Shown here piece by piece: positions 31,122 through 39,259 of a stretch of 64,000 nt of DNA. The position numbers were made by a program, and so were the translations under genes. The DNA lies in the NCBI GenBank assembly GCA_034664425.1, contig JAXDHR010000105.1, positions 1-64,000 of the forward strand. The letters are read 5' to 3'. Position 1 is the first letter of the stretch; each line of letters begins with the position of its first letter. The notes beneath the pieces were generated by a model. It worked only from the letters and a program-made list of their open reading frames with translations, was not told the DNA's origin and made no database searches. The DNA is from DATBDM01 sp034664425. Its GTDB lineage: Bacteria > Actinomycetota > Thermoleophilia > Solirubrobacterales > Solirubrobacteraceae.

Positions 31122-31892
31122 GTGCACCCCGAGTTCCACGTCCTCGGCATGACCCTGCAGGCCTTCGGGCTCGCCATGGCGCTCGGGTTCCTGATCGCCG
31201 GCGTCGCCGCCGGCCGCTACCTGGTCGAGCTCGGCCGCCCCGTCGACTGGGCCTACGAGATGGTCTTCGCGGCGCTGATCGGCGGGCTCGTCGGCGCGCG
31301 GCTGTGGTGGGTGGCGGAGAACTGGTCGCAGGCCAGGGGCGACGTGCTCGGTTCGCTGTTCTCCGGCGCCGGGCTCGTCTGGTACGGCGGGGCGATCGGC
31401 GGTGCCGCGTGCGTGCTCGCCTGGGCGCGGTGGCGCGGTGCGCTCGACGGGCGGACGCTCGACGTGGCGGCCGTGCCGCTCGCGGCGGGCTACGCGATGG
31501 GCCGCGTCGGCTGCCAGCTCGCCGGCGACGGCGACTACGGCAAGGCGTGGGACGGCCCGTGGGCGATGGCGTACCCGCACGGCACCGTCCCGACCACCAC
31601 CCTCGTGCACCCGACGCCGGTCTACGAGACGCTCGCGATGGGCCTCGTCGCGCTGTGGCTCTGGCGTCACCGCCATGCCTGGCGGCCAGGGACGCTGTTC
31701 GCGGCCTACCTCGTGCTCGCCGGAGCCGAGCGTTTCCTCGTCGAGTTCCTGCGCCGCAACCCGATCGAGTGGCTGGGCCTGACCCAGCCGCAGCTGCTGT
31801 CGGTCGCGATGGTCGCCGGCGGCGGGGCGTGGCTGTATGCGCTGCGGCGCCACGGCGGGCGCGTGGGCGGCCGCGCCCCGGCGCGTGCCTGA
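31122..31892 (+). CDS. lgt: Prolipoprotein diacylglyceryl transferase
   Basis: A 256-aa polytopic membrane enzyme that transfers diacylglycerol from phosphatidylglycerol to the lipobox Cys of lipoproteins. Seven hydrophobic segments start at LGMTLQAFGLAMALGFLIAG. The family signature appears as GRVGCQLAGDGDYG, and HPTPVYETLAM and LAGAERFLVEFLRRNP are also typical. The GTG at 31122 starts at the conserved MHPEFHV. It serves the several lipoproteins seen in this window. It follows the M23 gene by 23 bp. Confidence 0.93.
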   Translation: MHPEFHVLGMTLQAFGLAMALGFLIAGVAAGRYLVELGRPVDWAYEMVFAALIGGLVGARLWWVAENWSQARGDVLGSLFSGAGLVWYGGAIGGAACVLAWARWRGALDGRTLDVAAVPLAAGYAMGRVGCQLAGDGDYGKAWDGPWAMAYPHGTVPTTTLVHPTPVYETLAMGLVALWLWRHRHAWRPGTLFAAYLVLAGAERFLVEFLRRNPIEWLGLTQPQLLSVAMVAGGGAWLYALRRHGGRVGGRAPARA

Positions 31893-31896
31893 TGCG

Positions 31897-33165
31897 ATGA
31901 TCCCGCGCCGAATGGCGCTCGCCACCGCCGACCTGTACCCAGCCGACTCCTCGCTCGCCGAGGGTCGTCTCGCGATCGGCGGCTGCGACGCGGTCGGCCT
32001 CGCCGAGCGCTTCGGGACCCCAGCCTACGTGCTCGCCGAGCGCGATCTGCGCGACCGCGCGCGGGCGGCGGTCCGCGCGCTGGCCGAGCACCACGACGGC
32101 CCCGGGCGGATCGTCTTCGCCTCCAAGGCGCTGCCGTGCACCGCGGTCCTGCGGATCTTCGCCGAGGAGGGGCTGGGCTGCGACGTCGCCTCGGGCGGCG
32201 AGCTGCACCTTGCGCTGCGCGCCGGCTTCGATCCCCGTGCGCTGTATCTGCACGGCAACGCGAAGTCCGACGCCGAGCTGGCCGCGGCGCTCGCGGCGGG
32301 CGTCGGCACGATCGTGCTCGACCATCCCGCCGAGGCCGAGCGGCTCGACGCGCTCGTTCCCACCGGCCGCCGCCAGCGCGTGCTCGTGCGCGTGACGCCG
32401 GGCGTCGACGCGGACACGCATGCCTCCATCCTCACCGGCCAGGCGGGCTCGAAGTTCGGCATGCCTCCCGCTGCCGTGGGCGAGCTGCTCGGGCGCGACT
32501 GGCCGCGGCTCGAGCTCGCCGGGCTGCACATGCACATCGGCTCGCAGCTGTTCGCGCCGGAGCCGTGGCGCCGTGCTGCGGAGGCGCTCGCCCCGCTGGG
32601 CCGCTTCGCCGTCTACGACCTCGGCGGCGGCCTCGGCGTGCCCTATACGCGCGACGACCAGCCCACCGACCTCGCAGCGTGGGTGGCGGGGATGGCGCAG
32701 ACCGCGCGCGAGGCCTTCGGCAGCGGCTTCGAGCTCGTGCTCGAGCCGGGCCGCGCGCTGGTCGCCCAGGCCGGGGTGACGCTCTACCGCGTCGAGGCCG
32801 TCAAGCCCGGCGCGGGCGGCGAGCTGATCGTCGCCGTCGACGGCGGCATGTCCGACAACCTGCGCCCGATGCTCTACGCCGCGTCCTACGAGGCGGCGCT
32901 GGCCGACCGAGCGGGGGAGGACGACGTCTGCCAGGTGGTGGGCAAGCACTGCGAGTCCGGCGACGTGCTCGTCCGCGACGCGCGCCTGCCGGGGCCGCGC
33001 CGCGGCGACGTGCTCGTCGTCCCCGTCACCGGCGCCTACGGGCACGCGATGGCCAACAACTACAACGGCGTCCCGCGCCCGCCCATCGTGCTCTGCCGCG
33101 ACGGTGAGGCGCGGCTGGCGGTTCGCCGCGAGACCTACGAGGACCTGCATGCCCGAGACGTCTGA
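31897..33165 (+). CDS. lysA: Diaminopimelate decarboxylase
   Basis: A 422-aa PLP enzyme that decarboxylates meso-diaminopimelate to lysine. The PLP lysine is in IVFASKALPC. It is followed by DVASGGELHLAL, LAGLHMHIGSQ, YDLGGGLGVPY, LVLEPGRALVAQAG, and CESGD plus GAYGHAMANNYNG. The ATG at 31897 is used; 31912 is an alternative. The 3' end overlaps hom by 17 bp, giving the lysA-hom-thrC-thrB arrangement common in actinobacteria. Confidence 0.95.
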   Translation: MIPRRMALATADLYPADSSLAEGRLAIGGCDAVGLAERFGTPAYVLAERDLRDRARAAVRALAEHHDGPGRIVFASKALPCTAVLRIFAEEGLGCDVASGGELHLALRAGFDPRALYLHGNAKSDAELAAALAAGVGTIVLDHPAEAERLDALVPTGRRQRVLVRVTPGVDADTHASILTGQAGSKFGMPPAAVGELLGRDWPRLELAGLHMHIGSQLFAPEPWRRAAEALAPLGRFAVYDLGGGLGVPYTRDDQPTDLAAWVAGMAQTAREAFGSGFELVLEPGRALVAQAGVTLYRVEAVKPGAGGELIVAVDGGMSDNLRPMLYAASYEAALADRAGEDDVCQVVGKHCESGDVLVRDARLPGPRRGDVLVVPVTGAYGHAMANNYNGVPRPPIVLCRDGEARLAVRRETYEDLHARDV

Positions 33166-34378
33166 GTTCCGGATCGGCCTGCTCGGGTCGGGCACGGTCG
33201 GCGGCGCCTTCGCCGAGCTGCTCGCCGAGCGGGCCGGCGCGATCGAGGCGATCACGGGCATGCGCCCCGCGCTCGCCGGGACGCTGACGCGCTCGCGCGG
33301 CGACTTCCGGGAGATCCTCGACGGCTCGGACCTGATCGTCGAGGTGATCGGCGGCATCGAGCCGGCGCGCGAGTACGTGCTGGCGGCGATGCGCGCCGGG
33401 CGCCACGTCGTCTCGGCGAACAAGCAGCTGCTCTCGCAGCACGGCGAGGAGCTGTGGGGCTGCGCGCGCGAGCACGGCGTCCAGCTGCGCTTCGAAGGGG
33501 CGGTGGCCGGCGTCGTCCCCGTGATCCGCGTGCTGCAGGAGTCGCTCGCCGCCGCGCGCGTCGAGCGCATCCACGGCATCGTCAACGGAACGACGAACTA
33601 CATCCTCTCCGAGATGGCCCGCACCGGCGCCTCGTACGCGGACGCGCTGGCGGACGCGCAGCGGCTCGGATACGCGGAGGCCGACCCGACCGATGACGTC
33701 ACGGGCCGCGACGCGGCGGCGAAGATGGCGATCCTCGCGCGGCTCGCCTACTCGACGCCCGTCCACCTCGACCAGGTCGTCTACGAGGGCATCGAGCACA
33801 TCACCCCGGAGGACATCGCCTTCGCCCAGGACTTCGGCCTCGGGCTCAAGCTGATCGGGACCGCCGAGCGCGTCGCCGACGCCATCAGCGTCCGCGTGCA
33901 TCCCGCCTTCCTGTACGGCAATCACCCACTGGCCTCGATCAACGGGCCGTTCAACGCGGTCACGATCGAGTCCGAGGCGATCACCGAGGTGACGCTGTCG
34001 GGCCCCGGCGCGGGGGGCCCGCAGACCGCGAGCGCCGTGCTGGGCGACGTCATCTCGGCGATGATTCCGCCCGCCTCGACGCCGGAGACGACCGAGGACC
34101 TCGCCGTCGTCAACGACGTCGCGTCGGCCTTCTACCTGCACCTCGAGGTCGCCGACCGGCCCGGCGTGCTCGCCCAGGTCGCCGAGATCCTCGGCATGCA
34201 GGGGGCGTCGATCCGGTCCGTCGTCCAGCGCGGGCTCGGCGACAACGCCCGGCTGGTCATGGTCATGCACCCGCTGCAGGAGTCGCGCTTCTACGCCGCG
34301 GTGCGGCTGATCGGCCAGCTCGACTTCATGCGCGCCGCGCCGCGCGCGATCCGGGTCATCGACGAGGACTTCTCGTGA
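33149..34378 (+). CDS. hom: Homoserine dehydrogenase
   Basis: A 409-aa NAD(P)-dependent enzyme that reduces aspartate semialdehyde to homoserine. It has the Rossmann motif GLLGSGTVGGAF, VVSANKQLLSQHG, the catalytic region GIVNGTTNYILSEM and DPTDDVTGRDAAAKMAILARLA. A C-terminal ACT domain (LEVADRPGVLAQVAEILG) likely binds threonine for feedback control. The start lies inside the end of lysA. The stop overlaps thrC by 4 bp (GTGA). Confidence 0.95.
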   Translation: MPETSEFRIGLLGSGTVGGAFAELLAERAGAIEAITGMRPALAGTLTRSRGDFREILDGSDLIVEVIGGIEPAREYVLAAMRAGRHVVSANKQLLSQHGEELWGCAREHGVQLRFEGAVAGVVPVIRVLQESLAAARVERIHGIVNGTTNYILSEMARTGASYADALADAQRLGYAEADPTDDVTGRDAAAKMAILARLAYSTPVHLDQVVYEGIEHITPEDIAFAQDFGLGLKLIGTAERVADAISVRVHPAFLYGNHPLASINGPFNAVTIESEAITEVTLSGPGAGGPQTASAVLGDVISAMIPPASTPETTEDLAVVNDVASAFYLHLEVADRPGVLAQVAEILGMQGASIRSVVQRGLGDNARLVMVMHPLQESRFYAAVRLIGQLDFMRAAPRAIRVIDEDFS

Positions 34379-35403
34379 CGGGACGATCTCCCCACCCGCC
34401 TTTGATCGAGCGCTGGCACGACCGCCTGCCGTTCGCCCCCGAGGACCCGGTCGTGTCGCTCGGCGAGGGCTCGACGCCGCTCGTGCTCGCCGAGCGGGTG
34501 TCCGAGCGCGTCGGCGCCGAGGTGTGGCTGAAGATCGAGGGCGCGAACCCGACGGGCTCGTTCAAGGACCGCGGGATGACCTGCGCCGTGTCGGCCGCCG
34601 TGCGCGAGGGGGCCGAGGCGGTGCTGTGCGCGTCGACCGGCAACACCGCCGCCAGCGCCGCCGCCTACGCCGCGCGCGCGGGGCTGCGCGGCGCGGTGAT
34701 CGTCCCAGAGGGCAAGATCGCGACGGGCAAGCTCGCCCAGGCGCTGATGCACGGGGCGCGGGTGGTCGCGCTGCGCGGCAACTTCGACCAGGCGCTCAAG
34801 CTCGTGCGCGAGCTCGCCGCGCGCCACCCGATCGCGCTCGTGAACTCCGTCAACCCGTTCCGCCTGGAGGGGCAGAAGACGGCGTCGCTGGAGATCGCCG
34901 AGGACCTCGGGCCGATCGACGCGCTGGCGATCCCCGTCGGCAACGCGGGCAACATCACCGCCTACTGGAAGGGCTTCGTCGAGGCCGGCCAGCGCCCGCG
35001 GATGCTCGGCTTCCAGGCCGAGGGCGCCGCCCCGATCGTGCGCGGCGAGCCGGTCGAGCATCCGGAGACCGTGGCGAGCGCGATCCGCATCGGCAACCCG
35101 GCCCGCTGGGAGGAGGCGGTCGACGCGATGCGCGCCTCGTCCGGCCACATCGCCGCGGTCTCCGACGAGCAGATCATCGAGGCCTACCGATTCCTGGCCT
35201 CCCGGGAGGGCGTGTTCTGCGAGCCGGCCTCCGCGGCCGGCGTGGCGGGGCTCTTCACACACGGGACGGGCGGCGCCGAGAAGATCGTCTGCGTGCTCAC
35301 GGGACACGGGCTCAAGGACCCGCAGACCGCGCTGGCGTACGCCGGCTCGGTGCTGCCGTGCGAGCCGGACATCGGGGCCGTCGAGGCCGCCGTGCTGGCG
35401 TGA
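34375..35403 (+). CDS. thrC: Threonine synthase
   Basis: A 342-aa PLP enzyme converting O-phosphohomoserine to threonine. It has LGEGSTPLVLAERVSERVG, the PLP lysine in GANPTGSFKDRGMTCAV, CASTGNTAASAAAYAARAGL, the phosphate-binding loop IPVGNAGNITAYWKGF and EPASAAGVAGL. Length matches the short actinobacterial type. The GTG start overlaps the hom stop. Confidence 0.95.
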   Translation: MTGRSPHPPLIERWHDRLPFAPEDPVVSLGEGSTPLVLAERVSERVGAEVWLKIEGANPTGSFKDRGMTCAVSAAVREGAEAVLCASTGNTAASAAAYAARAGLRGAVIVPEGKIATGKLAQALMHGARVVALRGNFDQALKLVRELAARHPIALVNSVNPFRLEGQKTASLEIAEDLGPIDALAIPVGNAGNITAYWKGFVEAGQRPRMLGFQAEGAAPIVRGEPVEHPETVASAIRIGNPARWEEAVDAMRASSGHIAAVSDEQIIEAYRFLASREGVFCEPASAAGVAGLFTHGTGGAEKIVCVLTGHGLKDPQTALAYAGSVLPCEPDIGAVEAAVLA

Positions 35404-35407
35404 GCCG

Positions 35408-36259
35408 GTGAGCGCGCGCGTCCTCGTCCGCGTGCCGGCCTCCTCCGCGAACCTCGGACCGGGGTTCGACGTGCTCGCCGCGGCGCTGTCCCTGCACGTC
35501 GAAGTCGAGGTCGAGGAGACGGGGCAGTTCGCGGTCCACACCGACCTCGCGATCGCTCGCGACCGGCGCAACCTGTGCGTGCGGGCGTTCGACTCGATCG
35601 CTCCGGCGGCGCGCCACGAGTTCGCGATCCGCTCGGACATCCCGCTCTCCGGCGGGCTCGGGACGAGCGCCGCAGCGATCGTCGCGGGCCTGGTCGCCGC
35701 CGACGCGCTCAGCGGCGGGGGCCACGACCTCCTGGCGCTGGCGACGCGCCAGGAGGGCCATCCGGACAACGTGGCGGCGGCGCTGCTGGGCGGCATCGTC
35801 CTCTGCGACGGCCCGTCGGCGACGCGCCTGGACCCGCCGCCCGGGCTCGAGGCGGTGCTCGTCGTCCCACGCGAGGCGGTCCGGACGGCGAAGGCCCGCG
35901 CGGCGCTGCCGGCCGAGGTTCCGCTGGCCGACGCCGTGTTCAACGTCGCCCACGCCGGCCTGCTGGTGCTGGGACTCGAGCGGGGCGACTGCGACCTGAT
36001 CGCGCGCGGGCTCGACGACCGGCTGCACCAGCCGCGGCGGGCGCCCCTGTACCCGCGCTCGGCGCGGCTGCTCGAGCGGGCGCGCGCCTGGGGCGCGCTC
36101 GGCGCGACGATCTCCGGCGCGGGGCCCACGGTGCTGCTGTGGACGCGGTCCGAGGATGCCGGCGCGGTCGCCGAGCGCGCGGCCCTCGCGGTCGAGGGCT
36201 GGGCGCACGTGCGCCGGGTGGGGTTCGAGCCCACCGGCGCGGCGTTCCGGCGGCTGTAG
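35408..36259 (+). CDS. thrB: Homoserine kinase
   Basis: A 283-aa GHMP-family kinase that phosphorylates homoserine for threonine synthase. It shows VRVPASSANLGPGFDVLAAAL, the ATP loop IPLSGGLGTSAAAIVAGL, HPDNVAAALLGG and the C-terminal ISGAGPTVLLW. It starts 5 bp after thrC and ends the threonine operon. A hairpin-rich region follows. Confidence 0.95.
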   Translation: MSARVLVRVPASSANLGPGFDVLAAALSLHVEVEVEETGQFAVHTDLAIARDRRNLCVRAFDSIAPAARHEFAIRSDIPLSGGLGTSAAAIVAGLVAADALSGGGHDLLALATRQEGHPDNVAAALLGGIVLCDGPSATRLDPPPGLEAVLVVPREAVRTAKARAALPAEVPLADAVFNVAHAGLLVLGLERGDCDLIARGLDDRLHQPRRAPLYPRSARLLERARAWGALGATISGAGPTVLLWTRSEDAGAVAERAALAVEGWAHVRRVGFEPTGAAFRRL

Positions 36260-36271
36260 GGCGCGGGGAAC

Positions 36272-36405
36272 GTCGACCCCGGCTGGGTGGTCGACAAACC
36301 TCGCTCGTCGCGTCGGCGAGTGGCGAGTTTTCCGGACCTCAGCCGAGTACGTCGCCACTCGACGTGATTGCCACGTCGGGCTGAGCCCGTCCCTACCCAG
36401 CCGGG
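36272..36405. repeat. Dense block of nested inverted repeats between convergent genes
   Basis: At least five perfect inverted repeats sit in 134 bp. GTCGACC (36272-36278) pairs with GGTCGAC (36289-36295). CCCGGCTGGGT (36278-36288) pairs with ACCCAGCCGGG (36395-36405). CGAGTGGCGA (36317-36326) pairs with TCGCCACTCG (36352-36361). GACGTG (36361-36366) pairs with CACGTC (36372-36377), and CGGGC-TGA-GCCCG lies at 36377-36389. A CTCGC/GCGAG stem followed by TTTT (about 36300-36331) could terminate the thr operon. The region separates thrB from the convergent parA. It may be a bidirectional terminator or a REP/MITE-like element. Confidence 0.65.
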
Positions 36406-36414
36406 CGTATCAGG

Positions 36415-37194
36415 TCAGGACGTGCGCAGCGGCTCGAGCTTGCGGCGCGCGTCCGCCAGGCCGATGCGCGCGAGCACCTCGTCGGCCAGCGCGAGGTAGT
36501 CCTCGCCGAGATCGGGCCGGTGGTCGAGGATCGAGCGGGCCTTCTCCGCCGACTCCGCGTAGGCGATCGATGCGCGGATCACGGTCGTGAAGACCTTGTC
36601 GCCGAACACCTGCTGCAACTGCGCGTACGCGTCGCGGGAGTGCGTCGTGCGCATGTCGGCGATGTTCAGCACGACCCCGAGCCACTCGAGCTCGGGGTTG
36701 TAGAACTCCTTCGCCTGCTCGATCACCTCGAGCGCGCCCTCGACTCCTTGCAGCGCGAAGTACTGCGCCTCGGAGGAGACGAGCGCCCAGTCGGCGGCGA
36801 CGAGACCGTTGATCGTCAGCAGCCCGAGCGCCGGCGGGCAGTCGATCAGGATCACGTCGTGCTGCTTGCGGGCGTCCTTGAGCGCCTTGCGCAGGACCAG
36901 CTCGCGCCCCAGCTTGCCCGAGAGCGACCGTTCGACCTCGGCCAGGATCGGCGAGGCCGGGACGATCCCGTCGTGCGAGGCGGCGGCGACCTTGGCGTCG
37001 CCCGAGAGCACATCGGCCACCGTCGGACTGGCGTCCGGCGGGACGTCGAAGTAATCCGACAGGTTGCCCTGCGGGTCGAGATCGACAGCCAGCACGTCGA
37101 GCCCGATGCGCCGCAGCACGTCGGCCAGCGTGCGCACCGTGGTGGTCTTCCCCGTGCCGCCCTTGAGCGACAGGACCGCGATCGTCTCGGCCAT
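36415..37194 (-). CDS. ParA-family ATPase
   Basis: A 259-aa P-loop ATPase of the ParA/Soj type. It has the deviant Walker A KGGTGKTTT near the N-terminus, VLAVDLDPQGNLSDYF, ILIDCPPALGLLTINGLVAAD and VLNIADMRTTHSRDAYAQLQQVFGDKVF. ParA proteins position DNA or protein cargo by ATP-driven gradients on the nucleoid. No ParB gene is adjacent, so this may be an orphan ParA placing something other than the chromosome origin. Downstream of the FHA gene on the same strand, 29 bp apart. Confidence 0.9.
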   Translation of the reverse strand: MAETIAVLSLKGGTGKTTTVRTLADVLRRIGLDVLAVDLDPQGNLSDYFDVPPDASPTVADVLSGDAKVAAASHDGIVPASPILAEVERSLSGKLGRELVLRKALKDARKQHDVILIDCPPALGLLTINGLVAADWALVSSEAQYFALQGVEGALEVIEQAKEFYNPELEWLGVVLNIADMRTTHSRDAYAQLQQVFGDKVFTTVIRASIAYAESAEKARSILDHRPDLGEDYLALADEVLARIGLADARRKLEPLRTS

Positions 37195-37223
37195 GGACCG
37201 CGGCAGGCTACCCAACGACCGGG

Positions 37224-37688
37224 CTACGCCGCGCTGTCGGCCTGCTCGGCCACGGCGCCCGCGCCGACCTCGGTCGTATCGAGGAACCACAGCGTGTGCC
37301 GCCCCACGGCGATGCGGTCGCCGTCGCGCAGCGCGCTCCACTCGACGCGTTCGCCGTTGACGTAGACGCCGTTGAGCGAGCGATCGTCGAGCACGCGTAC
37401 GCCATCGGCCTGGCAGACGATCAGCGCGTGCCGGCGCGAGACGGTCGCGTCGTCGAAGCGGACGTCCGCAGCCAGCGAGCGTCCGATCCGGGTCCACTCG
37501 CGGGCGAGCGCGATCACGCGCTGGGTGCCGTCGTCCTCGTAGGCCAGGTAGCGGCCGGTCTCTTCAAGCGCGCCGCGCGCCTCCTCGACCCACGCAGGCC
37601 GGTCGGCCCCGCCGCCGGACTGCTCGAGCACATCGGTGGCGGGCGGGAGGAACCCTGTCGCCTGGACGTCGTCCGTCCGTCGATCCAT
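37224..37688 (-). CDS. FHA-domain protein
   Basis: A 154-aa cytoplasmic protein. The first 65 residues are probably flexible and acidic. The C-terminal FHA domain has the phosphothreonine-binding pattern IGRSLAADVRFDDATVSRRHALIV and LDDRSLNGVYVNGERVE, with all key residues (GR, SRRH, N-G). It should bind a phosphothreonine partner of a Ser/Thr kinase. The ATG at 37688 is chosen over 37694 because AAAGGAG lies 6 bp before it, whereas the earlier ATG touches that site. Probably co-transcribed with parA. Confidence 0.88.
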   Translation of the reverse strand: MDRRTDDVQATGFLPPATDVLEQSGGGADRPAWVEEARGALEETGRYLAYEDDGTQRVIALAREWTRIGRSLAADVRFDDATVSRRHALIVCQADGVRVLDDRSLNGVYVNGERVEWSALRDGDRIAVGRHTLWFLDTTEVGAGAVAEQADSAA

Positions 37689-37808
37689 ATGCATCTCCTT
37701 TGGCGCACGGGCGCGCCAGCCGGTCCCCTGCGACCCGCCTCCTGGCGGGATCATACGCCCCCGGCGCCTGGAGGGAAGACCCCAATCGCGGCGAAGGCCG
37801 CTTCCACG

Positions 37809-38114
37809 ATGCCGTCGATGCCGCGCGTGCGCCGCGCCACCACGCCGTTCCGGACGTCCTTCGCCGTGGCTCCGCGAGAGCTCACCTTCCTGCGCGCCAA
37901 CGCCGGGGCCGCGGATCCGGGGCGGGTCCACTGCATGCACTGCGGCCGCACCCCGCTCGTCGGCGAGGTCATCCACGTCTACGAGGCGACGGGCGGGGAG
38001 CGGCACGTCTGCGAGTTGTGCCGCGCGCGTCATCGCGAGGCGCCTGCGCGCTCGGAGCTCATGCACTCCTCCGAGCACCACCGCGCCGTCAAGGCGCGCA
38101 CGCGCGCCGCGTGA
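37809..38114 (+). CDS. Small zinc-ribbon-like protein
   Basis: A 101-aa basic protein of unknown function. Two CxxC knuckles, CMHCGRTP and CELCRARH, are spaced by about 30 residues, with LVGEVIHVYEATGGERHV between them, suggesting a small zinc ribbon. An Arg-rich N-terminus precedes it. The ATG at 37809 is used; 37818 is also possible. Its stop overlaps an upstream GTG of the following SRPBCC frame. Divergent from the FHA gene. Confidence 0.68.
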   Translation: MPSMPRVRRATTPFRTSFAVAPRELTFLRANAGAADPGRVHCMHCGRTPLVGEVIHVYEATGGERHVCELCRARHREAPARSELMHSSEHHRAVKARTRAA

Positions 38115-38155
38115 CGGCGACGTCCGGCGCCGCGCTGCGGATATCCTGCGCGCCC

Positions 38156-38653
38156 GTGGACCCCGTCACCGCCACCGTCACGATCGGCCGTCCCCGCGAG
38201 GAGGTCTTCGACTACCTCGCCGACATCGCCAACCTGCCGGAGTTCTCCGACCACTACATGGACCACTTCCGGCTGACCCGGGTCGACTCGGTGGGGCAGG
38301 GCGCCGGCGCGCGCTTCCACCTCGACGCGCCGCTCGCGCGCTTCTCGTGGGCCGACCTGACCTACGTCGAGGTCGCGCGGCCCCACCGGATCGTGGCGCT
38401 CGGCCGCGGCGGCAAGTTCAACCGCAACAAGATGACGACGATCTGGACGCTCGACCCCTCCTCCGGCGGCGGCACCGAAGTCGAGATGATGACCGAGGTC
38501 GAGCCGGCGCTGCCCACGGACCGCTTCATGGAGGCGGCCACGGGCTACCGCGGCTGGATGAAGCGCAACGTCCGCAAGAGCATGCGGCGGCTGCAGTCGA
38601 TCCTCGAGGAGGACTACGACCGTGGCGCGCGCGCCACGGTCGCGGGCGTCTGA
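38156..38653 (+). CDS. SRPBCC (START/polyketide cyclase-like) family protein
   Basis: A 165-aa protein with a helix-grip fold. It starts MDPVTATVTIGRPREEVFDYLADIANLPEF, typical of the family, followed by GAGARFHLDAPLARFSWADL and a strand-rich middle. The last helix contains FMEAATGYRGWMKRNVRKSM. Members bind hydrophobic ligands; nothing here shows which. The GTG at 38156 matches homologue starts; a GTG at 38111 overlapping the upstream stop would add 15 residues and allow coupling. Confidence 0.82.
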   Translation: MDPVTATVTIGRPREEVFDYLADIANLPEFSDHYMDHFRLTRVDSVGQGAGARFHLDAPLARFSWADLTYVEVARPHRIVALGRGGKFNRNKMTTIWTLDPSSGGGTEVEMMTEVEPALPTDRFMEAATGYRGWMKRNVRKSMRRLQSILEEDYDRGARATVAGV

Positions 38654-38689
38654 GCGCCGCCGCCGAACCCCGACTAAGATCCACCGCCG

Positions 38690-39259
38690 ATGTTCCGTCC
38701 GATCCGCCTCCTCGCCCTGCTCGCCGTGCTCGCGGCCGGCGTCGCCGTCGCGGGCTGCGGCACCAACTCCGAGAGCGGCGAGCAGGCGTCAGCCACCACG
38801 AACGAAGGCCTCTACCTGGAGCTGAACGGGCTCAAGTACCAGGTCCAGATGTCGCGCTACCTGAACCCGCACGACTCCGAGGACTCCGCGTACCTGCGCG
38901 GGCTGCCGTCCGGCACCAAGCTCGGCAGGAACGAGATCTGGTTCGGGGTCTTCATGCGGGTCGAGAACGATGGGGGGAAGCCCGGCCGCTCCACCGGCGA
39001 CTACGCGATCACGGACACCGAGAACGACTCCTTCCAGCCCGTGCCGCTCGACCCGAAGCGCAACGACTTCGTCTACCGCCCGCAGACGCTGCAGCCGACG
39101 GCGATCATCCCGAGCGCGAACTCGATCGCCGGGCAAGGCGTGATCCAGGGCTCGCTCGTGCTCTTCAAGCTCAACGAGGCGGACCTGCAGAACCGCCCCC
39201 TGACGCTGCGCATCGGCCCGAAGTCGGGTCCGAGCACCTTCGTCGAGCTCGATCTCTAG
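38690..39259 (+). CDS. Lipoprotein with DUF4352-like beta domain
   Basis: A 189-aa exported lipoprotein. The signal peptide ends in the lipobox GVAVAGC. After a short linker the domain reads GLYLELNGLKYQVQMSRYLNP, GRNEIWFGVFMRVENDGGKPGR and IQGSLVLFKLNEADLQNRPL, a beta-sandwich pattern seen in extracellular DUF4352/TRF2-like lipoproteins. Function is unknown. It overlaps the convergent penicillin-binding protein gene by 4 bp. Confidence 0.75.
   Translation: MFRPIRLLALLAVLAAGVAVAGCGTNSESGEQASATTNEGLYLELNGLKYQVQMSRYLNPHDSEDSAYLRGLPSGTKLGRNEIWFGVFMRVENDGGKPGRSTGDYAITDTENDSFQPVPLDPKRNDFVYRPQTLQPTAIIPSANSIAGQGVIQGSLVLFKLNEADLQNRPLTLRIGPKSGPSTFVELDL

Noticed and set aside
36300..36331. Simple terminator as full explanation of the 36.3 kb repeats
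   Set aside because: A CTCGC/GCGAG stem plus TTTT could terminate thrB, but it leaves the other four inverted repeats unexplained, so the block is kept as a finding.
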